A stretch of 64,000 bases of DNA from Saccopteryx bilineata (taxonomy: Eukaryota; Chordata; Mammalia; Chiroptera; Emballonuridae), in assembly GCF_036850765.1 (NCBI RefSeq), contig NC_089492.1:182668106-182732105 (forward strand), in the 5' to 3' direction. Below, piece by piece: positions 45,252-57,335 of this stretch (the first letter of the stretch is position 1; every line of letters starts with the position of its first letter). Position numbers and translations under genes: made by a program. Below the pieces are notes generated by a model. The model searched no databases. It was not told where the DNA came from and saw only the letters and a program-made list of their open reading frames with translations.

Positions 45252-45585
45252 AAAAAATAAATCAGAAAAATGCTAAAAACTATGTGATTTCACACATTGG
45301 TGGGATATAAAACTAAGACTCATGGACTTAGATAAAAGTGAAATGGTTACCAGGGGGAAGGAATTGAGTGGAGGGAGGTGGGGAAGAGGGGAGTAAAGAA
45401 GGATAAACATATGGTGACAGAACTGATTTGACTTTGGGTGATGAGCATATAATGCAATCAATAGTTCAAATGCTATAGAGATGTTTACCTGGAACCTATA
45501 TACTCTTATTGATCAATGTTGCCCCATTACATTTAATTTTCTAAATAAAAGCTTTAAATGGTTTTTCAAAAACTGGAAAAAAAAA
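45252..45585 (+). mobile_element. L1 3' end fragment abutting the HAL1-like element
   Basis: AAATAAATCAGAAAAATGC, CACATTGGTGGGATATAAAA, a G-rich purine stretch (45352-45400) and GACTTTGGGTGATGAGC, then ATTGATCAATGTTGCCCC: the 3' UTR of an L1 lineage like the younger copies here, but diverged. 5' truncated to about 330 bp. Confidence 0.75.
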
Positions 45586-46373
45586 AGGCTAGTGACATTC
45601 TGGTGAGTTCTCATGTGGAACCCACAAAAGACCAGGTTTAGTCTTAACACACTTATGGGGAAGTTCCCCTGAATTTAGTTTTCTGCTTTGACAGAGGAAA
45701 TAAGAGTTCTCAGTAAATTTAATGAAAGGTCTACCAAAGCTTAATCGAACTTTCAACCAGAGTCCCCTGGCAAATGAGCCAGCCAAGTGTTGTTCATTAC
45801 ACAGCTCATTCCACACAAAGTCCTAGTCCTCAAACTCAGCTGATGTGAAGTTCTTATAAGATAGAATGCCTCCTATACTATAAGGTGTACACATATACCT
45901 ATGCCCATGATTTAAAAATTGATGAAGTACTTGAGTGGATGTGGATGGCAGATATGCACAGAGAGTATAAATTGATTCTGGGTGCATTCATTCATTTAGC
46001 AAACAATCATGAACTGAGTAAGTAGAGTTTACAATCTGTTGTGCCTAACACTATATAGCCCACAGCAGTGGATAAGATACTGCCTTTTCCCTGAAGCAAG
46101 TTACCATCCTTTTGAGCCAAGTGTATGTTTGGGGAGCTAGAAACCAACAGGATAGGGGAAGCCTGCAAAAATGACCTACTATACTTCTGCAGTGGGTCCC
46201 ACAGTCAGATAATGTTGTCTATCAACACATATTTCTTCATAAGGGTTTTAAAGCCTTCTTCCCCAGTGGAGAGAATCTAAGGAATTTTTTACAAGGGCCT
46301 CAACCCGCAATCAGCAGTACTACCTGAGGCTAGTGGTATCAATAAAACAAACTGAATTAAAAAAAAAAAAAAA
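45586..46373. other. Intergenic, nothing firm
   Basis: TGCATTCATTCATTTAGCAAAC..GTTGTGCCTAACACTATA (about 45980-46060) has the flavour of an old mammalian repeat in antisense. Otherwise unassigned. Confidence 0.3.
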
Positions 46374-46383
46374 AGAGTCATCT

Positions 46384-46750
46384 GCCCTGGCCAGTTGGCT
46401 CAGCGGTAGAGCGTCGGCCTGGCATGCGGGGGACCCGGGTTCGATTCCTGGCCAGGGCACATAGGAGAAGCGCCCATTTGCTTCTCCACCTCCACCCCCA
46501 CCCCTCCTTCCTCTCTGTCTCCCTCTTCCCCTCCCGCAGCCAAGGCTCCATTGGAGCAAAGATGGCCCGGGCACTGGGGATGGCTCCTTGGCCTCTGCCC
46601 CAGGCGCTAGAGTGGCTCTGGTCGCAGCAGAGCGACGCTCCGGAGGGGCAGAGCATCGCCCCCTGGTGGGCGTGCCGGTGGATCCCGGTCGGGCGCATGC
46701 GGGAGTCTGTCTGACTGTCTCTCCCCATTTCCAGCTTCAGAAAAAAAAAA
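46384..46750 (+). mobile_element. tRNA-derived bat SINE, long A-type
   Basis: Complete plus-strand copy (GCCCTGGCCAGTTGGCTCAG, intact A and B boxes, CTTCAGAAAAA tail) with AGAGTCATCT at 46374-46383 and 46751-46760, preceded by an A run at the target site. Low divergence from the copies at 33535 and 55350. Confidence 0.93.
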
Positions 46751-46804
46751 AGAGTCATCTGATTGTTTCTAAATAATAGGATACTTTGGCAGTGTAGCTT
46801 TTTT

Positions 46805-46955
46805 TTTAAGCTACACTTTGTGCTGGACACTGTGCTGGGACATTTACATACGTTTTCTCGTTCAATGTGCACGACAACCCTATAAAGTAGCTGGAAGCAT
46901 CCCCATTGGCCATTGATGATTCTGAGGCAGAGCGAGGTTTAATAAGTCTTTGATT
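46805..46955 (-). mobile_element. MIR SINE (antisense)
   Basis: TGTGCTGGACACTGTGCTGG, ACATTTACATACGTTTTCTC, ACAACCCTATAAAGTAG and GATTCTGAGGCAGAGCGAGG follow the antisense MIR order. Confidence 0.65.
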
Positions 46956-47499
46956 CCACCCAGATTACTTCCAAGGGTCCTAAACTCTGTGTGAAGCCTT
47001 TGAAAGTAGAATCTGGCTATATACACCAGGCACCTGCTCTTCCTCATACACAATGCTCTTCAGCCCAGGGTTTCTGCCAGGGGGTGGTGACCAGGCTTCT
47101 AGGGCTGGTATCTTGGTATCAATTAGCCATTTCAAAATCACAAGCCAAAAGCAGATATCCAGGCTTTTACTCCTCCTCCATCAGCCTCCTGCCAAAGAAA
47201 CCAAAAGAAGAACTTGCAAAAGCTATCACGGGTCTTGTCATGTGACGTTCTGACACTAAGCCACTGTGGGGGATTTGGGAGGGGAAGTAGCACTGACATC
47301 ACAGAAACACTGAACTGAAAAAGCCCCTGTTCTTCACTTGGCTCCAATGCTGTGTGGGCTTCTTTTCAGTACTGTTTGCAATTTTTCCACTTTTTTTTTT
47401 TCAACTATGTAACTGGGCTAAATTAAATTTTTTTTTCCATTTTCATTTTTTACCTGTTACAGAATTATATATTTATGACCTTTGCCATGTAACTTTGCA
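46956..47499. other. Intergenic, nothing recognised
   Basis: Unique-looking, with T runs near 47390-47440. Short overlapping frames only. Confidence 0.35.
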
Positions 47500-47845
47500 G
47501 TAGCCATCCATAGAAACTTTAATGCAGTGTATTTCATTACCCCATTGATACTTAGCGTGGCCACATGACCTCCTTTAGAGAACAGAATGTTAGTAAAAAC
47601 AATGTGACAGAGGCTTCAAGTGTACTTGCATGATCTGAGTTGGCCTCTTTTTTTTTACCATCACCATGAATAGACCATGCCCCACAAAGTGCCCACCACA
47701 GAATGAGATATAAGAAGCAGGTCCAAAATAGACTTGTAATTGGGAGCCATGCCCAGCTGAGTCAGCCAACCCACAGAGCAAGATAAATAAATGTCTGCTG
47801 TAAGCCACTGAGATTTGAGGGGCTATCTGTTATACAACATTATCA
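47500..47845 (+). mobile_element. Old LTR remnant (MaLR-like)
   Basis: CAGCTGAGTCAGCCAACCCACA, then AGATAAATAAATGTCTGCTG and TAAGCCACTGAGATTTGAGG: the closing sequence of an old MaLR-type LTR in sense orientation. Left boundary uncertain. Confidence 0.4.
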
Positions 47846-47869
47846 CTAAAGTAAACTCTAATCTAAACT

Positions 47870-48130
47870 GCAGCCAGATTACTGCCTGATCCTTGCATGG
47901 TATATCCTCCAAGCCCTCATCTTTCATGAAAACCTTCTTGGTAATTTCAGCCTCTTAACAACTTGACCACTTTAAACCCTTCCTTTTGTGTCTTATATTT
48001 TGATACCTGTTTATATTCAATATAACACTTTCTAAAAGTCAGGCTGATATATTATTTACTAATTGCATATTTAAAACTTTCCCAATTAAACCAGGAAGCC
48101 ATTGAGAATAGGGACTACATGAGTATAGCA
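47870..48130 (+). mobile_element. L2 LINE fragment
   Basis: TACTGCCTGATCCTTGCATGG-like text through CCCAATTAAACCAGGAAGCC and ATTGAGAATAGGGACTACAT, the last being the L2 3' landmark. Confidence 0.5.
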
Positions 48131-48149
48131 AGAGCGATAAGACTCTCTT

Positions 48150-48500
48150 TTTGTGTGTGTGATGGAAACAGAGAGACAGAGAGAGGAACAGATAGGAACA
48201 GACAGACAGGAAGGGAGAGAGATGAGAAGCATCAATTCTTTGTTGTGGTATCTTAGTTGTTCATTGATTGCTTTCTTATATGTGCCTTGATGGGAGTGGG
48301 GGCAGACCACAACAAAGCAAGTGAACCCTTGCTCAAGCCAGCGATCTTGGACTTCAAGCCAGCGACCTTTGGGCTCAAGCCAGCAACCATGGGGTCATGT
48401 CTATGATCCCACTCTCAAGCTGGAGACCTCGGGGTTTTGAACCTGGGTCCTCCACATCCCAATCCAATGCTCTATCCACTGCACCACCACCTGGTCAGGC
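48150..48500 (-). mobile_element. tRNA-derived bat SINE, long C-type
   Basis: Minus-strand head GCCTGACCAGGTGGTGGTGC. On the plus strand the body carries three successive near-copies of CTCAAGCCAGCGAYCTTGG (48331-48395). Duplication AAGACTCTCTT and AAGACCCTCTT at the two edges (48139-48149, 48501-48511). Confidence 0.88.
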
Positions 48501-48511
48501 AAGACCCTCTT

Positions 48512-51500
48512 AATCACAGATATTCTGTACCACTTTCCCCATCCTGGATGGATTGAAGCTTTCAATTTTTAGTTGGAAACCCATTGCTCCTGTGTTCACA
48601 GGGCTAGCAGAAAACTGTACCTAGTGGCTACAGGAAGCACTCAAATATTTGTAAAATTGCCATTGGAAAGGCAAATGTCATTGAGTTTTTGTCAATCAGA
48701 TAAATATTTCTGATCTATTAACATTCATTTTCATATGCTTTGTCTTCTTTTGATACTGTTCAATGATCAATTCCACAAGGTATTGAATACAAAAAATTTC
48801 CTTCCCCACCCAAAATATAGCAATAACAATAAAAGTGAGCTAGAACAATCACCTATTTTCTCATGAAGTAAAATCTTGTCAAAAGTAAATATTTACTCCC
48901 AACTGACAGCTTTGTATGTTTCATTTTTCTTAATAAAATTTATTTTTGTGTATGAGAGCCAATAATCTTTGATTTTCATATTCTATATTTGAAAGCAGAG
49001 ACAATTCTTCAGAATCACGTTTTTTTTTTCACAATTTAGTTTCAAAGGCAGTGTAGTTCCTCTTTCTATTTATGTAAGCAGAAAGGCTTGTTTTATAGTA
49101 AAACATTCAATTAACTGTTCTTTTGTTTTAAGTGCATACTTACTTTTCATATACAGGAACTTTCCAGATGACTAGTTGAATTACTACATTCACATAGTAC
49201 ATTGATCTAAAATTTAAAAAAAAATTAAACAATAGAATAAACTAGCATTTCCTCCCATCTATGGACATAACTATCAAAGCACTGAGACTGATTTTGTGAT
49301 ATGCCAAAAATTATACAACAGAATGAACACTGCTCCTTCAAATCAGTCACATCCACTTATTCCGAGGAATTGCCAGGGCTTAAAACTATGCTGACAATCT
49401 TTTTGTATGATTTCTTTCAAAGTCTGCAGTACATTTAAAAAATATTATTAAAGGCAGAACATTTGTTCTTTGAGAATAAATGTGATTTTGTAAACAAAAA
49501 ATGTCATTTGGAAGCAAGTTTAGTGAAAAAGAGGAGAACCCAAGTTAAGTGATATAATGAAATTCAAAATTTTCCATAACCTCACAACCCAGAAATAACC
49601 ACATTGGCATGGTTTTTATTTCCCAGCAACTTTATAATGTATATGCTAACATTAATGGGATATGCCATATATGCATCTTGGATCCCCACTTTTGCTCCCC
49701 AGTCAATATTTCTATGACTCTCATTTTATGAGGTTCAGAGAAGCTAAGTATGGAAGTCAAGGAGTCTTCTGATTTCCAACTTCTTTCAAAATGTGTAGAG
49801 GAGAATAAAAGTAAACAGTTACACACAGAAAGTTTTTGTCTGACTTCCTATTCCCTCTTTCTGGGTGGTAATAATGTCTTACAAGAATATATTTGGGCAT
49901 ACCACCACAATACATGGCCAGTGAGAGAGAAGGAAATTGTATGGTTCTAACAGAGGTTTTGCCCAAGTAAATCATTTGTGTAGACTGTGTGCGTGTGTGT
50001 GTGTGTGTGAACATGGCTTTCATTACAAGTCACAAAAGTTGACTTCCCAGTGCTCAGTAATGGAGTAAATTTCTTGAAATGGAAGAAGTGCCACATGCAG
50101 CACAGATCAGAGAAGATGGAATATTTACAGATCTTTCCCCAAAGTGAGAGGAATCGTGCCATGTGAGCACTACACTCTCAAAAAAAAAAAGATTACAGTC
50201 AGCTTTTCAACCCCAAACCTGAGCCTCACTGAGGTCAGTGTGGCCCACCACTGTCCTGAATCCTGGTGGATCCAGTCCTACAATGGGGGACAATTTGCCT
50301 CAGACTCCCTTCCCTTGGACAGTGTTCTGTAGACTTAGAAACAAGAGTTGCAAATGCTCCATCCCCATTCTGTCCCAGCAGCTGAGGCTGTCTCCCCATC
50401 ACCCAGTGGAAGACCCTGACCAACTGTTGTCTGATTTGCTCCCACACTAGTCATTGCCATCTTCCCACTGGAGTAGAGATGCCAAGAGGTCCACACTTTG
50501 CTCTTTTTTTGTTTAAAAATATTATTCTTTAGAAAATAGTTTAGCACGAAGGAGGGAGTGCCAGCTTTGGACTTGGACAAATCCTCTTTTCCCCACTTGC
50601 TAACTTAGTCAACTTTGGCACGTGATGCCATCTGCCTCAAAAACGACTTCTCTACCCGTGATAAAGGTGAAGGAATCACAGTATGAAATCATGAAATACA
50701 TTTGGGAAAATTCAGAGAATTTTCAACCTAGATAAAATCCCATAGGTTGAAAGAAGAGAAAAATGGAGAGGTGTAATGAGTTGGTCATTGCAGTGTGGTT
50801 CCATGAAGAGCCCTGTCTCCTGCTCAGCCCACCCCATCCCCAGCCACCACAGGGAAGTAAGATGAGTGATAGAAACTCTGACTACCTTTAAAGACCCAAG
50901 AATACATATTAAATTTTCAAAGTCCATAAGACTTCAAAATCCCCTTAGCCCCACACAACAGAGAGCAGTAGAGCAGACATTGCTAGGTGGCACATCAGGG
51001 AAGAAAGGGGAGGTGCTGAGTGGCTGGATAGACAAAAGAGTGACTGGGGAGGAGCCAGACCTGATGTCTTCACCAGAATGAGGTGGATAAAACGTGAGTG
51101 CTACATATATCGCCACGTGGGGACGAGAAGCATAGGTACATGCCAAGGCCGACAGGTGCTAACGCACCCTGCTCCACCAACCCCACCCTGAAGTGACTGA
51201 AATTAGGTTTCTACAACTCTTTGGAATGAGAGCACAAAACAGAAACTGAAATAGAAATTAAGTGAGGTCACAAAAAGTTGCATTCTTTGCAAAAACTGTA
51301 ATGAGTACTCAGTATATGAATCTACATAAAGGGCCTGTGCACGTGGTAGTTGCACATAAATTCTAAGTGTTACCATGATTACTATTAACTAGTTATATTT
51401 CTGTCTGCCTTTCTTCTCTAGAGAAGTTGAGGCAATAACTCAGAGCAGATGAAATAAGGGCAGAACCTCCCTAGTAAAAGTTGGAGAACTGTTTGATTTT

Positions 51501-51513
51501 TCTTTATAAACAA
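48512..51513. other. Longest SINE-free intergenic stretch, no gene recognised
   Basis: AT-rich to 49740, then mixed. A short (GT)n tract lies at 49988-50009. Frames up to 88 codons occur on both strands with no domain. No L1, LTR or SINE head seen. It may hold diverged repeats or conserved non-coding elements that cannot be judged by eye. Confidence 0.4.
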
Positions 51514-51529
51514 TGATGGAGATATTCTT

Positions 51530-51836
51530 TTTTTTTTTTTTCTGAAGCTGGAAATGGGGAGAGACAGTCAGACTGACTCCCGCATGCGCCCGACCGGGAT
51601 CCACCCAGCATGCCCACCAGGGGGCAATGCTCTGCCCTTCCGGGGCGTTGCTCTGTTGCAACCAGAGCCACTCTAGTGCCTGGGGCAGAGGCCACGGAGC
51701 CATCCCCAGTGCCCGGGCCACCTCTGCTCCAATGGAGCCTCGCTGCGGGAGGGGAAGAGAGAGACAGAGAGGAAGGAGAGGAGGAGGGGTAGAGAAGCAG
51801 ATGGGTGCTTCTCCTGTGTGCCCTGGCCGGGAATCG
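51530..51836 (-). mobile_element. 5'-truncated bat SINE, A-type
   Basis: Minus strand: the copy starts inside the head at CGATTCCCGGCCAGGGCACA, so the A box is missing, and ends in a poly-A (plus T run 51530-51540). The perfect 16-bp target duplication TGATGGAGATATTCTT lies at 51514-51529 and 51837-51852. Confidence 0.93.
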
Positions 51837-51884
51837 TGATGGAGATATTCTTGCAGTCCACTCACTCTCACTTAGAGTATATTA

Positions 51885-52345
51885 TATTATTCTTTAGTCA
51901 GTATTTATGCTTCTTGACCTGGTTCCAGGATGGTGTATACTTCCTCATCCCCTTGACTTTGACCTTGGCTATATGACATGCTTCGACCAATGGAATGTGG
52001 TATGCATGATAGCATGCTAGTACTAAAAACCTCTAGGAGAAATTGTGTCTTTTCACTTCCTGTCTTATACTCCTGTCATCCTCCATGAGAACAGGGTGCC
52101 CCATGTAGCCATTGATCTCCCACCCCAGCCTGAGTCTCCAAATGAAAGACCCAGGGAGCAGATTCGAACCTGACCTGAAGCTTGGAACCAAGCCTAGCCA
52201 AGTCCAACGGAGTCCAGCCAAGTTCAAGGGAGATACAGCTAAGCCTTGGCTGACCTACTTCATGACTAAGAAATGGATGTTTACTTCCATAAGCTATTAA
52301 AACTTAGTGTTGTTTGTTACTGCATAAAAATCTAACACACTGCCA
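51885..52345 (+). mobile_element. Old LTR remnant (MaLR-like)
   Basis: CTTGACTTTGACCTTGGCTA, CGACCAATGGAATGTGG, then AGTGTTGTTTGTTACTGCAT..AATCTAACACACTG at the end: the layout of an ancient LTR-type repeat. Class uncertain. Confidence 0.35.
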
Positions 52346-53614
52346 ACTAAGACCACTCGATAGCACATCAAAGTGAAGAGAGGAAGATGAACAGGTGAGA
52401 CAAGAGCAAGCAGACAACTTATGAAATGAAGGGAAATTACCTCTTCTGAAAGTTTATCCAACAATGGTAGTATGAGATGGAATAAGAGCACAGCTAGGAA
52501 AGCAGGGGTGTGAGGGAAGAAGAACATAAACAGTCCCAAAGATGTTAGAGGCCCCAAGGAGAAGGATGAGTTGGTAGAAGCAGGTCTCTTCCCTCTCAGA
52601 TTTTCCTTCCTTTCATTCTCACCATCATGTACCATCCTCCACATTTTAAGGAATTTACCTCCTTTCTGAGCATTAAGCTTGGCAAATAAACTTTAATGTC
52701 TTGCAATGAATTTACATTGCTGGCTCTCCTATTTCTACTTAAAATGCAGAAGGATGTACATTTGATATTGATTTAGGTTTGTGATTTGAATTGTTCTTGT
52801 GTTAGGTATTTGTCAAAGAACAGATGTTTTCTCCACGTGTCATTTGAGACGGGTTAAGCATGCCAGGAGGGTGTAGTTCTACAAAGGTCTGGACAGGTTA
52901 GTTATACATTTCTCTGTGGTTTTCCTAACCATGTAGTGGGGGGTGGGGTGGGATCCTAGCAGCTGAGCAGTTAAGCCATTTATTTGTTTTGATTTTTCAT
53001 TAAGCTCTCGTGGTTATTTAAATAGGTTCTTAAATTCCAAATTGAAATGTGAAGTGTTTGGCATACAAGGGGATTAAGAATCAAAATAGGAATTGAATAA
53101 AATCCGTTTTTCAAATCTCTCTTGGGAAACCTGAACAGAATGACTCCGTCAGTGACTTAGAGCATCAATATTACCTCTTTGTTTCATAAAACATGGGCTT
53201 CAAATAACTGCTTCTTTCCTGGGGCTGCACTTAAAAACTTCACAATTAAAGCCCGAAGCTCACTAAGATGTAAACCCCAGTTTCCTCTAGAAAGTTCCAG
53301 AAGCTGTGCTCCAGACTCCTCTCACACCAAATCCACATCAAGGGGCACTTTCTCCATAACTGCTCCATCTCGCCCTTCTTCTCAGGCAGCCCATTCCCTG
53401 CACTGACCTTTCTCTCAGGGCTACATGTGAGTACTTGTTTGTTTCCGGAATTAATATCCATTGTTTCCATCCAACCTGACCACACTTCAGGCCACCTTCC
53501 CCATTGCCAGCCTTCCCTTCTAGCACACACCCTAAGCGGGAAATACACTGACTGGTACACCACTTCTGCCACCCCATCCTTTTCAAATTCAGCCCTGTGT
53601 TTCCACAGAAGGAG
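52346..53614. other. Intergenic, nothing recognised
   Basis: Unique-looking. The 115- and 108-codon minus-strand frames (52297-52644, 53246-53572) overlap other frames and show no known domain. Confidence 0.35.
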
Positions 53615-53830
53615 GACTGAGTGGTGGTTAAGACCAAGTGTCTGAAATGAGGATGCTCTACCTTTAAAAACTGGCTCTACCAGTCACTGGTGGTGAGACC
53701 ATGAGCCTGTCCTTTTACCATCATCTGTAAAATGAGGGTGATAATATGTTCATCTCACAATGTTGTTTTAAGAAAATACAAAGGTTGGTTCACGATAAGC
53801 CCTCAATTGCTGATCCTGACTACTGTTCTT
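53615..53830 (+). mobile_element. MIR SINE
   Basis: GAGTGGTGGTTAAGACCAAG, ACTGGCTCTACCAGTCACTG, CATCATCTGTAAAATGAGG and GTGATAATATGTTCATCTC: sense MIR in order, ending near 53820. Confidence 0.75.
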
Positions 53831-55331
53831 CCTCTGAGTACAATGCCCCTCATTCAGTTGACAAAGATTTACTGAGTACTGCCCGTGTGCTGTGCCCATG
53901 CCCGATGCCGGGACTACAGTGGTGAAAAGATGCCATCCTCATCCTTGAAGATCTTACAGGCTAGTAGGGAGAACAGCAAATACTGAACCTGGGAAGCATT
54001 GCCACGGGATTAACCTACGAGTGCATTGGAGGTGCCCAAACCAAGCCTGGCCAGGGCCAAGGAAGCCTTTGAAAGAAGTGAGGTCTCTCCTGAGACTCAG
54101 AGGATGAGTTTGTGTTAGAGGAAGAGCCACCCTGTAGAGGGTCCAGCATGTCCAAAGACCCAGAGGTGCAGACCTAGGACCTGGAACTAACTTAAGATAG
54201 CTGACTCAGGCAAAATGTACAAGAGGAAAGAGAATGGGAGGCAAAGACGAAAAGGAAGGGCCAGTTTATAGAGAACTTCAAACCAAAGGCAATGAGTTTG
54301 AGTTTTCCTGAAGCAAATAGACAGTGGGAGAGTCATATTCCCTTTTTCTACAGGAGAGACCCAGGATTAGCAAGAAGACCAGAGGCTGTCAGATAGTTGT
54401 GGAAGGTGTAACCTGCACAACAGGGCTAGACCAAGATGATGAGTAAGACGGACACCAGCTTGGCTGTGCTCACCCAAGCTGGGTGCTCTGACGAGGAAGA
54501 AGTCTGTGGACCCAAAATAAAATCAGATCTATTTATTGCACTGTACACAAGAATAGTTGCCAAATGCATATGAGATCTAGATGCAAAAGGAAATTGCCTA
54601 AGTACTAGAAGAAATCATGGATAAAGATCATTTTTTCAAAAAATCAAGTGAAAGGTGAAGTGACTGGAATTGCAGCAGTGACTGTGGGGAGAGTGAGAGG
54701 TAAGTAGATTCCATTTATTAAAAAAGGTAGAAGCAGTAGGATTTAATGATTGGTTGAACAAGGGTGGTGAGAAAGAAGCAGGGATCAAGTATGAGATCCA
54801 CTCTCTGGTTTGTGCAACTGAGTGACTGATGATGGAATGTGTTCAGTAAAACAAAACTCAAAGACCTTATTGGCTCTGTCCAACAATCCATGAATTGATC
54901 AGTACCCAATCTAGTGGAGAGAAAGGAGCTTTGAGTGGCTGTACAAAATGAAAGACTTTTACAGACAGAAGGGAGCAGGAAAAGGGAAGTTGTACTAGGC
55001 AAAAAAAGTAGGTTGGTTATTACAGGGTTACTCTCCTTTACAAGACTGTAGGGATCTGTGAGGCAGATGACTTAACTAATGCTGATCAGGTAATTCCTGA
55101 TTGACTGGTGGAAGATCCTGTTTCTGGGAGAGCCAAAATGTGGGGCTTAGCATAAGTGACTCCATTGTGGGCCTGTTGTCTTGTGTTTAACAGGTGTAAA
55201 GCCTTAAATTATTATGTGCTGTCTGACATCTGATAAATTCCAAGAGGGCCTCGAATGGTCTAACTACCCCTCCCAACTCTGCTCCTGTTAAAAAATTCCC
55301 CTAGTGCAACCACCCTCCCTTTCAAGAGGGA
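53831..55331. other. Intergenic; old repeat text and an L1M scrap
   Basis: GATTTACTGAGTACTGCCCG (53867) through about 54180 resembles an old interspersed repeat I cannot name. 54500-54655 (ATCTAGATGCAAAAGGAAAT, CTAGAAGAAATCATGGATAAAG) is a scrap of old L1 ORF2 text in sense. No gene recognised. Confidence 0.4.
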
Positions 55332-55349
55332 ACAGATGAATAATTTCTT

Positions 55350-55760
55350 TTTTTTTTCTTTTTTTTTTGTGTGTGTGTGTATTTTTCTGAAGCTGGAAAC
55401 GGGGAGAGACAATCAGACAGACTCCCGCATGTGCCCGACCGGGATCCACCCAGCACGCCCACCAGGGGCAACGCTCTGCCCACCAGGGGGTGATGCTCTG
55501 CCCCTCCGGGGTGTCGCTCTGCCAAGACCAGAGCCACTCTAGCGCCTGGGGCAGAGGCCAAGGAGCCATCCCCAGCGCCTGGGCCATCTTTGCTCCAATG
55601 GAGCCTTGGCTGTGGGAGGGGAAGAGAGAGACAGAGAGGAAGGAGGGGGGGGGGATGGAGAAGCAAATGGGCGCTTCTCCTATGTGCCCTGGCCGGGAAT
55701 CGAACCCGGGTCCCCTGCACGCCAGGCCAACGCTCTACCGCTGAGCCAACCAGCCAGGAC
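55350..55760 (-). mobile_element. tRNA-derived bat SINE, long A-type
   Basis: Full minus-strand copy (head TCCTGGCTGGTTGGCTCAGC at 55760) with a T/GT-rich (plus) tail that includes a (GT)n at 55368-55380. Target duplication CAGATGAATAATTTCTT (55333-55349) and CAGATGAATTTCTT (55761-55774), the former with two extra bases. Confidence 0.9.
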
Positions 55761-55878
55761 CAGATGAATTTCTTTGAGTAGTGGGCTTCATGTCCCTGTC
55801 AACTATGGAAGTATTCAAGCAAGCCAATCATATCTTCCCACAGGAACCAGGGGCACCCTCCCTCTTGGTACTCTAGAG

Positions 55879-56191
55879 CAGTGGTCCCCAACCCCCGGGT
55901 CGCAGACCAGTACCAGTCCGTGGGCCATTTGGTACCGGTCTGCAGAGAAAGAATAAATAACTTACATTATTTCCGTTTTATTTATATTTAAGTCTGAACA
56001 ATGTTTGTTTCTTTTTGATGTTTTATTTTTTAAAAATGACCAGATTCCCTCTGTTACATTCGTCTAAGGCTCACTCTTGATGCTTTTCTTGGTCACGTAA
56101 TACATTTATTCGTCCTACCCTAAAGGCCAGTCTGTGAAAATATTTTCTGACATTAAACCAGTCCGTGGCCCAATAAGGTTGGGGACCACTG
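55879..56191. mobile_element. hAT-type MITE with perfect ends
   Basis: CAGTGGTCCCCAACC at the left is an exact 15-bp inverted copy of GGTTGGGGACCACTG at the right. The 8-bp duplication CTCTAGAG is perfect (55871-55878, 56192-56199) and matches the nTCTAGAn preference of hAT elements. Subterminal palindromic text (GGTACCGGTC, CAGTCCGTGG) and an AT-rich core with no coding frame. Non-autonomous, 313 bp. Confidence 0.93.
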
Positions 56192-56199
56192 CTCTAGAG

Positions 56200-57059
56200 C
56201 CTGTTCCCACGCCCCTGGTTGTTCACTCGGTTCCTGAGTGCAGCCCCAGGGTGCCATCTATGATGTGCAGTGTCCTCATGCGGGCTGTGAGCACATGTGA
56301 TTAATAGGTTGCTATCAGTGTCATCCACTCAGTCTTCAGTGATGTGTATTCAACCACACCTGTAACCTAAGATGGTCATGACTCCTTCACCAATAGGGAG
56401 AAGAAGAGGTGATTTAAACTGAAGAAATCCTCCATTAAATCAGAGAACACAAAGGGAAAGGTAAATTACAAGGAAAATATTGATAATTTCCATCTAGACA
56501 GGGCCCGCCCTTCTCACCTCCCTCATCCCATTTGCCTGGTGAAATCCAGAGGCCCCCTTCGCTGCCCCAGAAGTGAGATTCTCTGTTCAAACTCTGTCTG
56601 CACCTCTGGGACAGAGCTTGGCCTGTCCAATTAGAAAATGTGATTTCTCCCTTTCTCAGCTAAAATCTTCACAGGAGGAGCTTTAGGGAATTTAAGAACA
56701 AGGATGTGTGGAAAATTGCAGGTATTCTGAGTAGAAGATAAGACAGGCTGAGTTGCTGTGCCTTATTGTCAGGAAACCAGGACAAGTTCATGGGCGTCAG
56801 ATGAGTGAGGTTTGGTACTGAGCCAAACATTGGGTTGTGCCAGACATGCTAAGCCTGAGAGAGAAACTGATGGAGCAGTGTAGCAGGCAGTGTCTGGGTG
56901 GCCCCTCCGTGTGTCGATGTTAGCATAACGGAAAATGTCCAAAGAAACCAGGTAGCCCCTGAAGTCACCTCTGGGACATTATACCAGGCCCTACCCTGAG
57001 GTAGTATCTGGATTTACTCTGATACCCAGAAAACTAAAAGAGTTACTGTCTATATGTCA

Positions 57060-57061
<2 letters not shown>
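56200..57061. other. Intergenic, nothing recognised
   Basis: Unique-looking, moderate GC; no gene or repeat family identified. Confidence 0.35.
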
Positions 57062-57095
<34 letters not shown>

Positions 57096-57335
57096 GCGAT
57101 AGTAATAATAGTATGGGCATTTACTGAGTGCATGTTAAGTGCCAGCTACTGTTCTAAGTGTTTTTCCATGTACTTGTTCATTTGTTTCTCACATCTCTGA
57201 GAGGCAAGTTATGTTAAATCCCTAATTTCATCAGTCAGAAAAATGATGCAAAGAGACATTAAGTAACAGGACCAAGGTCACACAGCAGCCTGGTTCTAGA
57301 GCTCACATGCTTAAACATTGTGCTATGTTGCCTTT
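57062..57335 (-). mobile_element. MIR SINE (antisense) with expanded TAA repeat
   Basis: GGCATTTACTGAGTGCATGT, GTGCCAGCTACTGTTCTAAG, AAGTAACAGGACCAAGGTCA and CACAGCAGCCTGG: antisense MIR in order. The AATAATAGCTA end of MIR has become the microsatellite at 57064-57093. Confidence 0.8.
57064..57093 (+). repeat. (TAA)n microsatellite
   Basis: Ten uninterrupted TAA units grown from the A/T-rich end of a MIR, followed by a second interrupted AGTAATAATAGTA block. Confidence 0.95.
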
